Of a DNA stretch of 64,000 nucleotides, positions 1 to 10,509 are shown piece after piece (the first letter of the stretch is position 1; the number at the start of each line of letters is the position of its first letter). This stretch comes from Durusdinium trenchii (lineage: Eukaryota; Sar; Dinophyceae; Suessiales; Symbiodiniaceae): assembly GCA_963970005.1 (NCBI GenBank), contig CAXAMN010001225.1, positions 645,595 through 709,594 of the forward strand. The letters run 5' to 3'. The notes beneath the pieces are model-generated. The model searched no databases. It was not told the DNA's origin and saw only the letters and a program-made list of their open reading frames with translations. The position numbers and the translations under genes were made by a program.

Positions 1-1480
1 ATTTGTCAAATAAGGTTGCTTCTGAGGAAGGCGTTCGGCGGGCGGGAGGGGATACCTTACCTTCCTCCCAGCCACACAAGCATAAGTCAGTTGAACCCCA
101 AACCCGTCTTCCTCCAGCCCAGGGGAGTAAGCGGCCTGTGCTGTTTTCAGACAATATCATATCATATCTCCATGGCTTCAGCTGTTTGAAGTCCAGCACG
201 TGGCTGCCAGGAACACCTCCGTGTGGACACGAACTATGGGCGCGCCAAGAACAACGCATATCTGCGGCCTGAGTGAGATGGCTCCCAAGAGCACCCAACA
301 GCTTCTCAAAGCACACCTGCCGCTCCTGCATGGTTTGACGGGCCCCATGCCTCCTCAAAGGACAGGAATATATGCCTCATGTCATCGTCTCGATTTAATG
401 ACTGTCCAGAGAGGACCAAACAGTTTCAGGATATTGAGAAACCAAAAAACGGCCACACACCACAAACCCGGGACCATTCTCCCGCCAACATGAACGCAGG
501 ACCGAGCGTCCTCGAACGCCCACAGGACGACCGAGCGCTTGGGTTCTTCGAACCGGCGAACGGTGACCGGAGTGGCTGGCTTCGTCTTGTCAAGCACTTG
601 ACTGATGGTTTCGCTTTAAAAGTTAAACATCTCAATGTCCTCGCAAGCACATCTCTAAAGGAAACCAAAAAATATTTCGCCTTCACGTACTGCAAACGTT
701 ATTCCCCTATATTCCCCTAACAGGTCGACCTGTGAGAAGTTCTTATTTCGTTCAAACGATGCTTTTGCTGGTCGTAGGGGTTCTGTTTTCGGGTGTGGTG
801 AGTTGGTTGAACTTGTATGCGGTGTCTCTGGCTGTCTTAGGCCGTCTCTGTTTGTTTGCTTGCTTGCATTGTTTCAACAATTGAATGCCTTTCAGATATG
901 GTTTCACAAAAAGAGCATAGGGTCACAAGTTCAACTCGGTTGGAATCTTTCCGGACAAGACAATAACAAGCTAGGGCTAGGACTGATGGTGTGCAATCTG
1001 CAAACCAAAAATACCAAAACAACGAACACATGTGACATAAATTGATCGTGAATCGCCTCAGTACCTGTCCATGGCCGTGGCCCAAAGCCGCCCAAAACCT
1101 CAGTACCTGTCCTGCAAGCCCTCTGCCGACCATTCTCGCCTCAGCTCCCCACGGTCAGGGCGAGACTTGGGTGCTCGATGCCATAGAGCGCTACGTACCA
1201 TGGGCGTTCTTAGTTATATACGTTCGCAGCGATGCCCTTAGTTCCTAGTCGCAATGTCCTTTGTTCCTAGTATCGATAGCCCTGACATGCCCTGACTAGC
1301 CATAAAGCTTTGGGTCTTTCCTTTCATGTTCATCCCTCAGGAGAACTCAGGCTCTGACACAAAGGTCTGCAACAGGGTTTGGACCTTAGTAGGTCGACTG
1401 GCAAGTGAGCAACCGGTTTGTCCTCAAACACAGTCCACGGTGGATGTGTTGATCACATCCAATTCGTTCCTCCAGTGGTT
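1..1480. other. No supported gene; short dispersed repeats
   Basis: Short frames are open on both strands, but none shows a recognisable domain or clear exon borders. The phrase cctcagtacctgtcc occurs twice, near 1057 and 1097. Around 1235-1275 the minus strand carries a 'ctaggaacaaaggacat' type repeat that recurs near 30.64-30.71 kb. Nothing else is supported. Confidence 0.5.
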
Positions 1481-1483
1481 TAG

Positions 1484-1930
1484 TCACTTAGTCGAACATT
1501 CACCAGGCAGATCCCGACAAAAGCCATGGCTTGTGGCGTTGGGGGCATTGTTCTGCCACATACGGCCCCAGAAACCCCAGGGTTGGTTGTAGTGCTGTGG
1601 GGAGAGAGGCCCCTCAGTTTCCTCAATGACCTCCACGTCCAAGTGCTCGGCCGGCTTGGTGCCCACGGGCGTACTGATTCCGTCCCTGATTCCGCAGGGG
1701 TGGAGCCACACCGAGATGGGACGCCCGAAGCAAATCGATTCTTCTCGCTGACGGGTGAAATCAATGCGAATGTTCTGCCATTGATCCTCGCATCGATGTC
1801 ACAGACCATGAAACGTCGATACGTCGTCTTGGCGCCACAGACCGCGTCTCAACCGACCGCCGCGCCTGGAAGCCTTTTCCGCGGTCTCTGCCTCCTCAAG
1901 GAGACCAGGGTATCCAGAATTGGGTGGGTG
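1484..1930 (-). CDS. Hypothetical protein, terminal exon(s), one internal TGA
   Basis: Reading the minus strand from about 1930 to the stop at 1484-1486 gives a continuous, protein-like frame rich in charged residues. It includes segments such as LLEEAETAEKASRRGG, DQWQNIRIDFTRQREES and YNQPWGFWGRMWQNN. A single in-frame TGA lies near 1803. A short intron ending in the 'gcgag|gat' acceptor just downstream of it would remove the stop, as would an intron with a donor further upstream. A second possible acceptor (ccccacag) lies near 1590. No family is recognised. The plus-strand frame over the same bases is longer but has less natural composition, so I take it as a shadow. Confidence 0.4.
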
Positions 1931-2106
1931 AAGGCGTTCAAAACAAGTTCAGATATATATTCAAAACTGGGGAGCACAATGTTTCTCAAAACCGCAGTGT
2001 CTCACACGATGTATGTGGCTCAGGGCGTTTGTTTTGTATTTGGCACGGTTCGCCATTGAAGCAGTTTTTGAGGTCAAGTTGAGTAGGAGCTTGAGGTTGG
2101 AAAGCC

Positions 2107-2285
2107 ATGGCGCTTCCACAGGTGGTGGTGGACATGATCGCATCGGCAGGATGCGAATGGATCCACGAGCGCAAGAACTTTCCAGCACTCCATGAGGACA
2201 AGAAGGTGTACTCCATGGTGGAAGTGTTTTCTGGAAAGGGAGAACTTAGCAAGGCCTACAAAGCCTGTGGAGGCGAGGTGGTCTT
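2107..2285 (+). CDS. Methyltransferase-like protein, exon 1 (SAM-binding motif)
   Basis: The exon opens with ATG at 2107. It encodes about 60 residues ending in MVEVFSGKGELSKAYKACGG, which has the shape of motif I of cytosine-5 DNA methyltransferases (hydrophobic strand, F-x-G-x-G, helix, G). The probable donor is near 2278-2285 (gag|gtggtc). The following exons carry a PPCSSW motif (3.4 kb) and an EQPQSS motif (3.75 kb), the positions where C5-methyltransferases have PC and EN. The order of motifs supports one split Rossmann domain. Whether it methylates DNA cannot be told. No target-recognition domain is recognised, and the gene could be a relic. Confidence 0.5.
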
Positions 2286-2305
2286 GGGAGAATTGGTTTT
2301 TGGTT

Positions 2306-3290
2306 AGCTAAAAACCTTGCATTTGGGGTGGTTTCATTGCAGTGCTCCTGTGTTTGAAGCAAGAGTTGATCCAAGTGTGCGAGGACCGTAACAACAAAAG
2401 GACCAGGACCTTAAGGTCAAGGAAAGCTGTTGTAAATACTAGGGTTTACGTAACAGCAGTGCTAGATATAATAATGTCAGTGGAGCTAACACTGGCACTG
2501 TTGCGATGTCATATATAAAATATACAGACAGGAACAAACTTACCAGACAAATGCACTGTGTATCTTGCATACAGCGTCTATTCTAGGGCGGCTTGGTGTT
2601 CAACTCAAAGCAAAAACAATTCTTCCATCACTGACTGGACCTGAATAATTTTGACAAAGAGAACCATTACGTATAACTAGCACGGGGGAAACTACGGCAA
2701 AACCACCTCCAGTGTGTAAGCAGGCCCAAAACAAACTCAGATTCACCTTTGTGGTGACTTGATAGGCCTGTCAAAAGCAAGTCACATCATGTTTTGTAGT
2801 GGCCCCCCATCGTATGCCTTCAATACTCCTAGTACGCTACAATCAAACACAAAATACTATCTCCATAGTGTGAGAACAAACAGGCTCAGAGGCCACAAAC
2901 AAGTTGGTACTGCAAGCCTGGCCTCACCTGAACACCAACCATTATTGACTGATCACTGATCACGGATCATTCCAACTGGGTAGCTTGCTCCATTTTCGGA
3001 CTAGCAAGTTAGAGGAAGTCCTGTCTCAGGTATCCTTTTAGGCTCCAACCTTAGAAATCCATATCGTTCTATGAGAAAACCCACCAGTCGTTTTGCAAGT
3101 GCTGGTGTGTGAAACCTTGATCTTGTGGTATACGGCACCTGGCTTTGTGAACCAGCAAACAGTGCGTGTTCTACTTGTTTCATTATTTTCTTTGGGTGTG
3201 TGCGTAATGTTTTTTGTGAATCACTATCAGGGAACAGGATTGTGAGTGTATGGACACAACTGAGTTGGCTTGGGTTTGGTCCCACCAACG
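2306..3290. other. Intron-like stretch without gene
   Basis: This lies between two methyltransferase-like exons. It is AT-richer than the exons and has stops in all frames. I see no repeat or RNA gene in it. Confidence 0.5.
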
Positions 3291-3309
3291 CAGCACTGTG
3301 GATCCAGGC

Positions 3310-3480
3310 AAGTGCTATTCCTTCGACATTGCAGGGGACCCTTCGATGGATATCACAAACTTCGAGCACCGCAAGCTGCTGACTCAGGCGATTTGCGGGG
3401 TCAAGGAAGGTGGCCTAGTTTGGTTTGCACCACCGTGCAGTTCGTGGGTATGGATCTCTGCCCATACGGGCAAGCGTGGG
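3310..3480 (+). CDS. Methyltransferase-like protein, exon with PPCSSW motif
   Basis: The open frame reads ...YSFDIAGDPSMDITNFEHRK and then GGLVWFAPPCSSWVWIS. The PPC sits after a hydrophobic strand, as in motif IV of cytosine-5 methyltransferases, where the cysteine is the nucleophile. The exon start is ambiguous: either after ccag near 3308 or after cattgcag at 3336. Its end lies near 3478 inside the GKRGKEPGH segment. It follows the SAM-binding exon and precedes the EQP exon in the same orientation. Confidence 0.5.
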
Positions 3481-3629
3481 AAGGAGCCGGGGCATTTAAA
3501 AGCAACATGAAACACCGAAGGTTCAGTGAGCGGCCGTGAACTAGGTTAGACTGGGTGTGTTTTAAGAGGAGATGGTGATTTTTCCAATAACTTTTGCAGT
3601 GTTTAAGTGTTCCTCTTGCCGCAAGGGCG

Positions 3630-3838
3630 GCTTCGACATGAAGGGGGACACGAGCGTCGATGCAGTCAGGGTTGGTAATGAGACCTTGGAATGGACTGGG
3701 AACTACATGATCCTGGCTGACTATGTGGAGGCCTACATTGGTGGCGAGCAGCCGCAATCGTCAATCTTGTTTAGGCAAGACAAGATCGAACACGAGGTGA
3801 AGCCGTTCATTGCAAACAACCCAGTCCCTGGAAGAAAG
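3630..3838 (+). CDS. Methyltransferase-like protein, exon with EQPQSS motif
   Basis: The frame contains DTSVDAVRVGNETLEW, then a helix-like stretch, then GGEQPQSSILFRQDK. The acidic residue followed by a proline, at this distance from the PC motif, fits motif VI (usually ENV) of the cytosine-5 methyltransferase fold. The acceptor is probably cgcaag|ggc near 3630. The donor is probably just before the stop near 3838. The function is inferred only from motif order. Confidence 0.45.
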
Positions 3839-3956
3839 TAGGTTGCACTTTTACGTATGTGTATGCGCAAAAGGTTTTGAAGAATTGGCTATATGACATG
3901 TTCATTATCGCCAGGCACAGAAACACTTGTTTTGATTTATTATGGCCTTTGGCCAG

Positions 3957-3999
3957 GTTCCGCCGCCCCAAAGAGGCTTTGGGTTGCAAGAACAAAGCG
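3957..3999 (+). CDS. Candidate 43-nt mini-exon
   Basis: This is bounded by an acceptor (ggccag|gtt, AG at 3955-3956) and a strong donor (gcg|gtgagt at 4000). It encodes a basic stretch around FRRPKEALGCKNKA. It would extend the methyltransferase-like product. The splice signals are good, but such a short exon cannot be proven by eye. Confidence 0.35.
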
Positions 4000-4005
4000 G
4001 TGAGT

Positions 4006-5910
4006 AGCAGGATTGATCTGGACAAGGTCCGGCATAAGATACCTTTAAGTAAGATAACAGTGTTCGTCGCGGATTGATGATTGCTCGTTGTTCTTCATTC
4101 GTTGAGGGTATGTTCACAGACTTAAGTCTTTCAGATTGGGCGCGCTGTAGCTCACAATCGAAAAGTATATGGGCGCGCTGTAGCTCCAACCATTTCGAAG
4201 TTCTGTTGAAAGGCCACCAACCAGGTCTGTACTGATCTGTCAAGAAGGCCATCCCTCAACAACTGCTGTGAAAAGTATGCCTCTGCAAAAAATGCCAGGA
4301 ACAGTGACAGTGAGAGGGGCTCGTGAGGTTCATAGGAAAAACAGGTTGAGACTCTGAGACAATGCAAAACCTAACTGAAAATAGTAAATGCAACAAGCAA
4401 AACTCAACAAATGAATAGGGCAGCTAGTTGTTGTAAATGAACCTATAACTTAACGAGAAGCGGCAATGATAGCTAGCAAAAATAAGACTGATAAACTAAT
4501 TGTGGCTAAGCAAATGCTGGTGCATTAAGGCACTACATAAATTGTGGGTAGATAGCAATATGTACAACCATGAACGTGTGACCAAAGAACAACCTTTGTT
4601 GAGATGCAATACTTTCAGGTTGGCAATGATGATGATCGCAGTGTTAGGACTGTTAGGATTGGTGGGCGCCCCATTGGAGACTGCCCTCAAACAGTAAGAC
4701 AGCTTACTGATCTGTACAGACAATGGTGTCAGAGAGGGGAGACACACACAAGAGCACGACAATGCACAGTCAATTCTTTTATACATGGACTGTGGAAATG
4801 CACATCAAAACTTAGAAACAAGAACAGGGCGCCCATTGGGATGTCTATTAATGATTCTACTAATGTTGCTTTGCTTCGACCTTTAAAGTGCCTACCAAGC
4901 ATACTAAAATGATGGTCTGTCAACTTTTCAACTAAAAACAACAATGTTTGTAAGTAGCGAACCCACATGCAGGAACATGACGAAAACATTCCAACAATGC
5001 TTTGTTGAGTACAACACAACAAACAACACTATTTTTGTGGTATTAGCCGTTGGACCAACAAACACAAGAGCGTGCGCAACAATGAATGATGCACGGGTCC
5101 CTCTAAAGAGCAATCAGCTAAGACAACATGTATGCTCTAATCAAAAAATTAGCTAATCTTTGTACATGCAATTTCTCTCAGGTGCAAGGTAGGCGTTCAG
5201 TAGGAATGCAAAAGACGTAAAGTTGCCAGCGAAACGAAGCAAACCAATAAGACATGCATGGACCTGTTTTAGACTGGCCACAAAATGTAGAGCGCATCGG
5301 CTCGTCCCCACAGAAAGCGTATAGTAGGAGTCCACTAGGTGAATGGGAGATGGGAGATATAGCAAAAATATACCGTGGACTAGTATGGGAGTTGACAACA
5401 AGTGACGCGAGCAGACACACAGGGCAAGTAATCTACACAGATTTGTGTTTGTTGGAGATTATTGACAAGGACTTTCCTTTATTGGTTTCCATCAAGAGTT
5501 TGTTGCGTAGTATTACAGTTGCGCAAACCTCTGAATCTGAGGGGCACTGGGGCCCCCGTCCATGGCTATCTGTTCCCATTGCTTTGCGGGCTTTTGGAGC
5601 AGAGACTACAAAGCCTTTGACCATCCAGGGCACGTGGGGCAGGCTGCCATACTTGCGCCAGCAGGGCCCTTAGTTAGATTTGCGCTCAAAGGCATTCAAA
5701 GGCATTGTTCAATTGGTGCAACGAATATGTGTGGCGGCTCGTAACAGAGCAGAGAACGTTTGATTCAGGGGTAGGGCCAGTCAGTGCACTGTGCTGTCAG
5801 GTGGCACCGAGTGTGGTTTGCATTTGGCTAAGCTAAGGTAACATACCCAACCTGCACACTACAGCCCAAAATAGCACCTGTAGAAGAAGTACTGCAGATA
5901 TTATATAGTT
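4006..5910. other. Long intron or intergenic stretch, no gene seen
   Basis: All frames are short and compositionally non-coding. The phrase gggcgcgctgtagctc is repeated near 4139 and 4171. No RNA gene or mobile domain is seen. Confidence 0.5.
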
Positions 5911-5911
5911 A

Positions 5912-6920
5912 TTCAAGATGCTTCGCGTCGACAGCCGCCCACACCGCGCACGAACAGCCGAAGTTAGTGAAATGGAAGTAGCCATCTAGGCGCCAGGTTG
6001 GGGACAAGTGCAACCATCTAGGCGCCAGGTTGGCTGTCTTACGGCTGCGTTGGAGCCATCTTGGGGCCAACTTCGTCTACCTTGGGGCCCATAATGGTGA
6101 TATAACTTCGGCCTTGCCAAAAGCCATCCCAAAATACACCTCCAAAACGTTCTCCCCAGTGGCCCTGCAGCCGAGCAAGAATCAACGCAGCAACCACCCC
6201 AAAACACGAAAACTCCTCCAAAACGCTCTCCCCAGTGGCCCTGCAGCTCAACCATAGCCATGCACGCGCGAAAAAAGGCGCCTGGTTGGCTGTCTTACGG
6301 CTGCGTTGGAGCCATCTTGGGGCCAACGTCGTCTACCATAGTGATACAACTTCGGCCTTGCCAAAAGCCATCCAAAAATACACCTCCAAAACGCTCTCCC
6401 CAGTGGCCCTGCAGCCGAGCAAGAATCAACCCAGCAACCGCCCCAAAACACAAAAACTCCTCCAAAACGCTCTCCCCAGTGGCCCTGCAGCTCAACCATA
6501 GCCACGCACGCGCGAAAAAAAAGGCGCCTGGTTGGCTGTCTTACGGCTGCGTTGGGGGCATCTTGGGGCCAACTTCGTCTACCTTGGAGCCCATAATGGT
6601 GATACAACTTCGGCATTGCCAAAAGCCATCCAAAAATACACCTCCAAAACGCTCTCCCCAGTGGCTCTGCAGGCCGAGCAAGAATCAACGCAGCAACCGC
6701 CCCAAAACACAAAAACTCCTCCAAAATGCTCTCCCCAGGGCCCTGCAAGCACGACGTAACGAAAATTCATCCAAAACGCTCTCCTCAGTGGCCCTGCAGC
6801 CCAACCATAGCCGCGCACGCACGAAAAAATAGTCCCCCCCTAGCAAAGCTATTTGTATAGCAGCAGAGCTTAGAGAGCCCCATAGCACGCCCTGCGCCGA
6901 CAAACGGTGTGGGCGGATTT
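5912..6920. mobile_element. Non-autonomous repeat element, copy 1, with ~250-bp internal repeats
   Basis: About 1 kb that recurs in the same orientation at 17.46-18.39 kb. Shared left border: attcaaga then gcttcgcgtcgacagccgc. Shared right border: ...gtgtgggcggattt. In this copy a perfect 12-bp terminal inverted repeat is visible: ccgcccacaccg at 5935-5946 and cggtgtgggcgg at 6905-6916. Between them are about three units of a ~250-260-bp tandem repeat. Each unit starts near 'ggcgcc(t/a)ggttggctgtc' (about 6020, 6278, 6524) and holds two 'ccaaaacgctctccccagtggcc' segments. No transposase is encoded. The long open frames on both strands here arise from the repeat and are not genes. The element lies in the intron between the mini-exon at 3957-3999 and the exon at 7086. 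Confidence 0.7.
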
Positions 6921-7085
6921 TGGAAGTGCCTGCGAGGTATTGCAAAACAAGTAAAAGGCTTGTCAAATAAAATTTGTTGGTACGACAGTGTCTTGACAAA
7001 ATGTGGTAGACTCAAACCCAAGCCTTCGACGGTGCGTTTCAGAGCATAAGTTATGTGTGGTCAAACAGTCTTTTCAATGCAGTTG

Positions 7086-7250
7086 GCAGGATATACCTGG
7101 CGACAATGCGAGATCTGAAGGAGCGCGGTGAGTGGGCTCCTACTACTACCAACAGTGCCCTTGCTGTTCGCAGAGGTAAATGGATTTGTGGGACCCGCCG
7201 CCTGAAAGAGTCGCAAGCCTATCCGCCATTGTTTGGCTTGGTCATCACCA
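7086..7250 (+). CDS. Methyltransferase-like protein, exon(s) with LKESQAYP segment
   Basis: The frame ends in GKWICGTRRLKESQAYPPLFG, a compact conserved-looking block. A possible 46-nt GT-AG intron (gtgagt at 7128, cgcag at 7169-7173) splits it. Splicing would change the upstream frame to PGDNARSEGAR before GKW. It follows the three methyltransferase-motif exons in the same direction. I take it as the 3' part of that gene, but the link crosses 3 kb of intron containing a mobile element. Confidence 0.4.
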
Positions 7251-7569
7251 TGCTCCATGCAGATGTGGGTGTTGACGAGATCAATGACACCTTGTCTACT
7301 TTGGTGTTTCGGCCGGCTGCTCCAGCTTCGTTTGGAGTGATTCAATTCAACAGTTATATTTGTTTTGTATGAAGTTATGAGCGTGTGTGAGAGAGCATGA
7401 GCTACATAAGCTAAAGTGTTTGCCACGCGTTTGCAAATAGTATCCTTTGCAAAAATTAAGCAGGGGATAGGTGTCAAGCAATTCATGTGTGCGTGTGTGG
7501 GCATGGCTTGCCAACATGCAAGCAGTCAATTAGTTTCTTCACTAGCCGCAATGAGAATTGTGTGAGGCT

Positions 7570-7790
7570 ACCCGGATGCAGGGTGTCTTCAACAACATGC
7601 GGCAAAGGACTCGTCCTGTCTCTTGGGTGTCAGATCGTGCAGAGAACCAGGGCGACGATGCAGAGTGGCAGATTTTGTCATCGCCGTCGCCAGTGACTCC
7701 GCCTCCTCGCCTCAGCTCGCCATCGACTCCCTGGCTTTATCGCGGCCGGGAGCGTTCTCGATCGCCTCTTCGTGCAGCCTTTGGTTTGTG
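7570..7790 (+). CDS. Hypothetical exon, Ser/Pro/Arg-rich
   Basis: The open frame encodes NNMRQRTRPVSWVSDRAEN, then a Ser/Pro-rich stretch and RGRERSRSPLRAAF, ending at a stop at 7789. The SPSPVTPPPRLSSPSTP run and the RSRSP motif look like a disordered linker leading into the RS-rich exons that follow. No domain is recognised. Confidence 0.4.
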
Positions 7791-8337
7791 AGATCAAGAG
7801 TGTCGGTCTATGCACAGTCCCAGCCTCCCAGCTCCTAGTTGAAAGCGTTGGCCTGTTTCAGATGGCTGGCCACGCTGCATGTTTGCCATCCACTTCTGTT
7901 GGACCTACCAATCGATTTGATGTGGTGGCTTGAACGTTTTGTAGAAACAAGTACGGTAGTGCACAATTCACTTGTCCACATACAGCCAGAGCACATGACT
8001 GTGCAAGGTCTGTAGACAAACAGTGCCCTGAGTGCTCTGCCATTCTGAGTTTTGTTGCGCTTGAAGATGAATTCCCATGTTGGCCAAGACATGTGCTGCA
8101 CTTTTGTGTATGTACATTTGTGAAAAATATATACACACCAGACTTTCGTGTTGAAGGCGAGCTATGATATTTCAATGTTCTTCACATCTTCGGACCTCTT
8201 TGCGGTGCAATGGTTCATTAGTGGCATCGGCGTGTGGTGAAAAATCAATGTATCAGTATCACTTGATATTCACTACTGTAGCCGTTCGGTTGTGTGCATT
8301 CTAGTCGGAGTGATTCCTTTCCGGCCTGTCTTCGGAG

Positions 8338-8515
8338 ATGTCTGGTAGCGGCAAGCCAGAGACGAAGAGAAAGTCGATCTTTGCGATGCCTTCATTACAC
8401 ACTCATGAAGGTGAGACAAAGAAGGATGAACAAAAGGTCGATGCAGTTGCAGGCTTGCAGCATAGTTTCCAGAAGTGCGTTTCAGAGATGCAGGCGAGCC
8501 TACCAAATGTATGTT
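8338..8515 (+). CDS. Hypothetical exon, lysine-rich
   Basis: This encodes MSGSGKPETKRKSIFAMPSL and a charged helix-like segment (EQKVDAVAGLQHSFQKCVSEMQ). The first ATG (8338) could be a gene start or an internal methionine. It precedes the RS-domain exon in the same direction. Confidence 0.35.
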
Positions 8516-8722
8516 TGCAGCTAAAAGTGTAGTCAGCTGAAGGCAATGTCATGGCTGAATGAACTGATTGACCAATGGGAAGTGTGTGTCTGGTCGATGC
8601 AGGTATGCTGCGCACTGCTTGTTTTGTTGATGTATGACCAGAGACTGTATGTAGGAACCAGAGCACTGAGTCATACTACTACAATGTGTGGCTGTCACAA
8701 GTCTCAACCCTGGAAGGTTTCC

Positions 8723-9459
8723 ATGGCCAAGCGGTTGATCAATGAGAACGAAGAGGGTCGTTCTGGTGATCTCACTTCTGGAGCTCAGCCAGGGCGTTCT
8801 TCTGGTCGAGCTCATCGAGGTCGCTCTTCTGGTCGTCATCGCAGGTCTCGCTCGCGGCGTGAGAGAAAGGATAGGGGCAAGACTAGCCGTGGGAGAAGGG
8901 AGTCTTCCAGGAGTCGTTCACCCCAAGGAGAAGAGCCCGGATCAGAGTCGGCCAGTGAGGACATGGATCCAGAAACTCAAATGAGCAGCTTGGCGCTTCA
9001 GCTGGGCTTGAACATGGCCACTTTGAAGCTGAAGACAAAGAAGCAAATTAAAGTGGAGGATTTGGCACCTGAAGCCATCATTTTTGTATTGGCTCAGCCG
9101 CCAGGTTGCACCACCAAGCTACCGCAGTTGTCAACGTACACCCTGCATGAAACTGGAGGGGAATTGTTTGCACTTCGGCAGGCAGCTGCAGCAAGGCTCA
9201 AGAAAAAAGGGGAAGAATCCAAACGTTCGCAGCAGTGCGAGGAGATGGTTTGTGCTGAGGAAGCTGTGCTGAGGAAATGGAAAAGTCGCCTGTGTGAGAT
9301 TTACGAGCAGCTCGGTGCAAAGGGTGAAAAATGGGGCAAGAGATGTAGTACATTGAGTTTTTCACTGACACCAAATGGGGGTGAGAAACCGCCGCTAGTT
9401 GTGTATGCTGATAGTTCTTGTCTCACAACGAATGCAACTTGTGGCTGGGCGCTGCCCTG
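8723..9459 (+). CDS. RS-domain protein exon
   Basis: From MAKRLINENEEG the frame runs into a long Arg/Ser repeat region (about residues 10-75 of this exon: SSGRAHRGRSSGRHRRSRSR, then RGRRESSRSRSPQGEE). A more ordered part follows (MSSLALQLGLNMATLKLKTK, then KQAAAARLKKKGEESKRSQQ). RS domains usually mediate protein or RNA contacts in nuclear speckles and splicing, but no RRM is present, so this is not an SR protein proper. The stop is at 9457-9459. A donor may lie earlier, near 9360. Overlap with the methyltransferase-like gene upstream is unresolved. Confidence 0.45.
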
Positions 9460-9801
9460 AGCAGCAATCGTTTTGCTTCCTGGGGACTTTGAGCTTCAGA
9501 TTCACTTTCGTTGAAGGTCCAAGATAAACACTATTGACAATTCATATAGTATAGCATTCGTTTAAAAAATATTTATAAATAAATATATATATACAATAGC
9601 TAATCTTTCGACACAAACATTCAAACAGTGGACAAAAAGCATTGATGATCACATTATGACATCAATATGTGGCCATACACATTGTGAGAACAAAAGGTGC
9701 ACTTACAACCTGTCCAGCAATACACGCGCCGGTGTAGTATGTAGCTGAGGCTGGCTACAGGGAAGAGCAGGCGCACTCATCTCCTTGGCTACCCAAGCCT
9801 C

Positions 9802-10503
9802 ATGGCTTTGAGAATGAGCACGTTGCCCGAGATAGTGAGGCAACTGCGCAAGAATCCGAAGATGCCTGCGCAGCTTGAAAAGCTTGTGAGCAACAGCGTG
9901 AATGCTGCCAAGGGTGAGCTTGAGCACTTCTATGATGAAGTGACTTTCCGGAGTGAACGGGAGGCGAAGCGTCGGCAGGAGAAAAAGCACAAGGGTGAGC
10001 AGAAGTCCAGGGACCGGCGTAGGCAGCCGAGCAAAGAGGAGCAGCGCAGGCAGCGCGAGACCCGCACAGAGGTGAGGCAATTGGAGGAGACCCGGTCGAC
10101 TCGTGTGGAGAAGAGTGAGAAGGTGAAGCGTGAAGAGAGGGGGGCAAGGAAGAGGAGTGAATCAGATGTCTCGCGCAGCAGTGACAGCCGCTACTATGAT
10201 CCAAAAAGCCCTCAGACACCGCCAGAGGTGACCTCCTCTGACAGGGACATCTTTTGTGGACGCTTTGCCGAAGACTTTGTTTCTGGTGCCAGTCGTAGGA
10301 AGGATGAGTCTGCAGGCACGCCGGAGAAGGCTAAGAGCAGGTCTGAATCTCCTGCGCCTGACAAGGCATTCGCCAAGAGCATGGAAGACATCCTCATTGG
10401 CGCAGTGGCATGTGGAGCGTTGTCAAAGGACACCCAAGGGTTTGCGTGTGCTGCTCAAACTGGCCGACGCTCACAAAGGGGTAGTGTGTTTGTGATCTGG
10501 TAA
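9802..10503 (+). CDS. Lys/Arg/Glu-rich hypothetical protein or exon
   Basis: A 233-codon open frame. The first ~45 residues look folded (STLPEIVRQLRKNPKMPAQL, then helix). The middle is a very basic/acidic coiled-coil-like stretch (EAKRRQEKKHKGEQKSRDRR and onward). A Ser-rich part and a hydrophobic C-terminal segment (MEDILIGAVACGALSKDTQG) follow. It may be one exon of the same nuclear-looking product as the RS exon just upstream. The opposite-strand frame of similar length is a shadow of the repetitive codons. Confidence 0.4.
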   Translation: MALRMSTLPEIVRQLRKNPKMPAQLEKLVSNSVNAAKGELEHFYDEVTFRSEREAKRRQEKKHKGEQKSRDRRRQPSKEEQRRQRETRTEVRQLEETRSTRVEKSEKVKREERGARKRSESDVSRSSDSRYYDPKSPQTPPEVTSSDRDIFCGRFAEDFVSGASRRKDESAGTPEKAKSRSESPAPDKAFAKSMEDILIGAVACGALSKDTQGFACAAQTGRRSQRGSVFVIW

Positions 10504-10509
10504 TGTTTG

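Noticed and set aside
1526-2059. 177-codon plus-strand frame
   Set aside because: The opposite strand has more natural protein composition and plausible acceptors. The plus frame has no domain.
5986-6832. Open frames of 75-190 codons on both strands of the repeat element
   Set aside because: They repeat with the ~250-bp unit and occur in several frames at once. They have no domain and reflect repeat structure.
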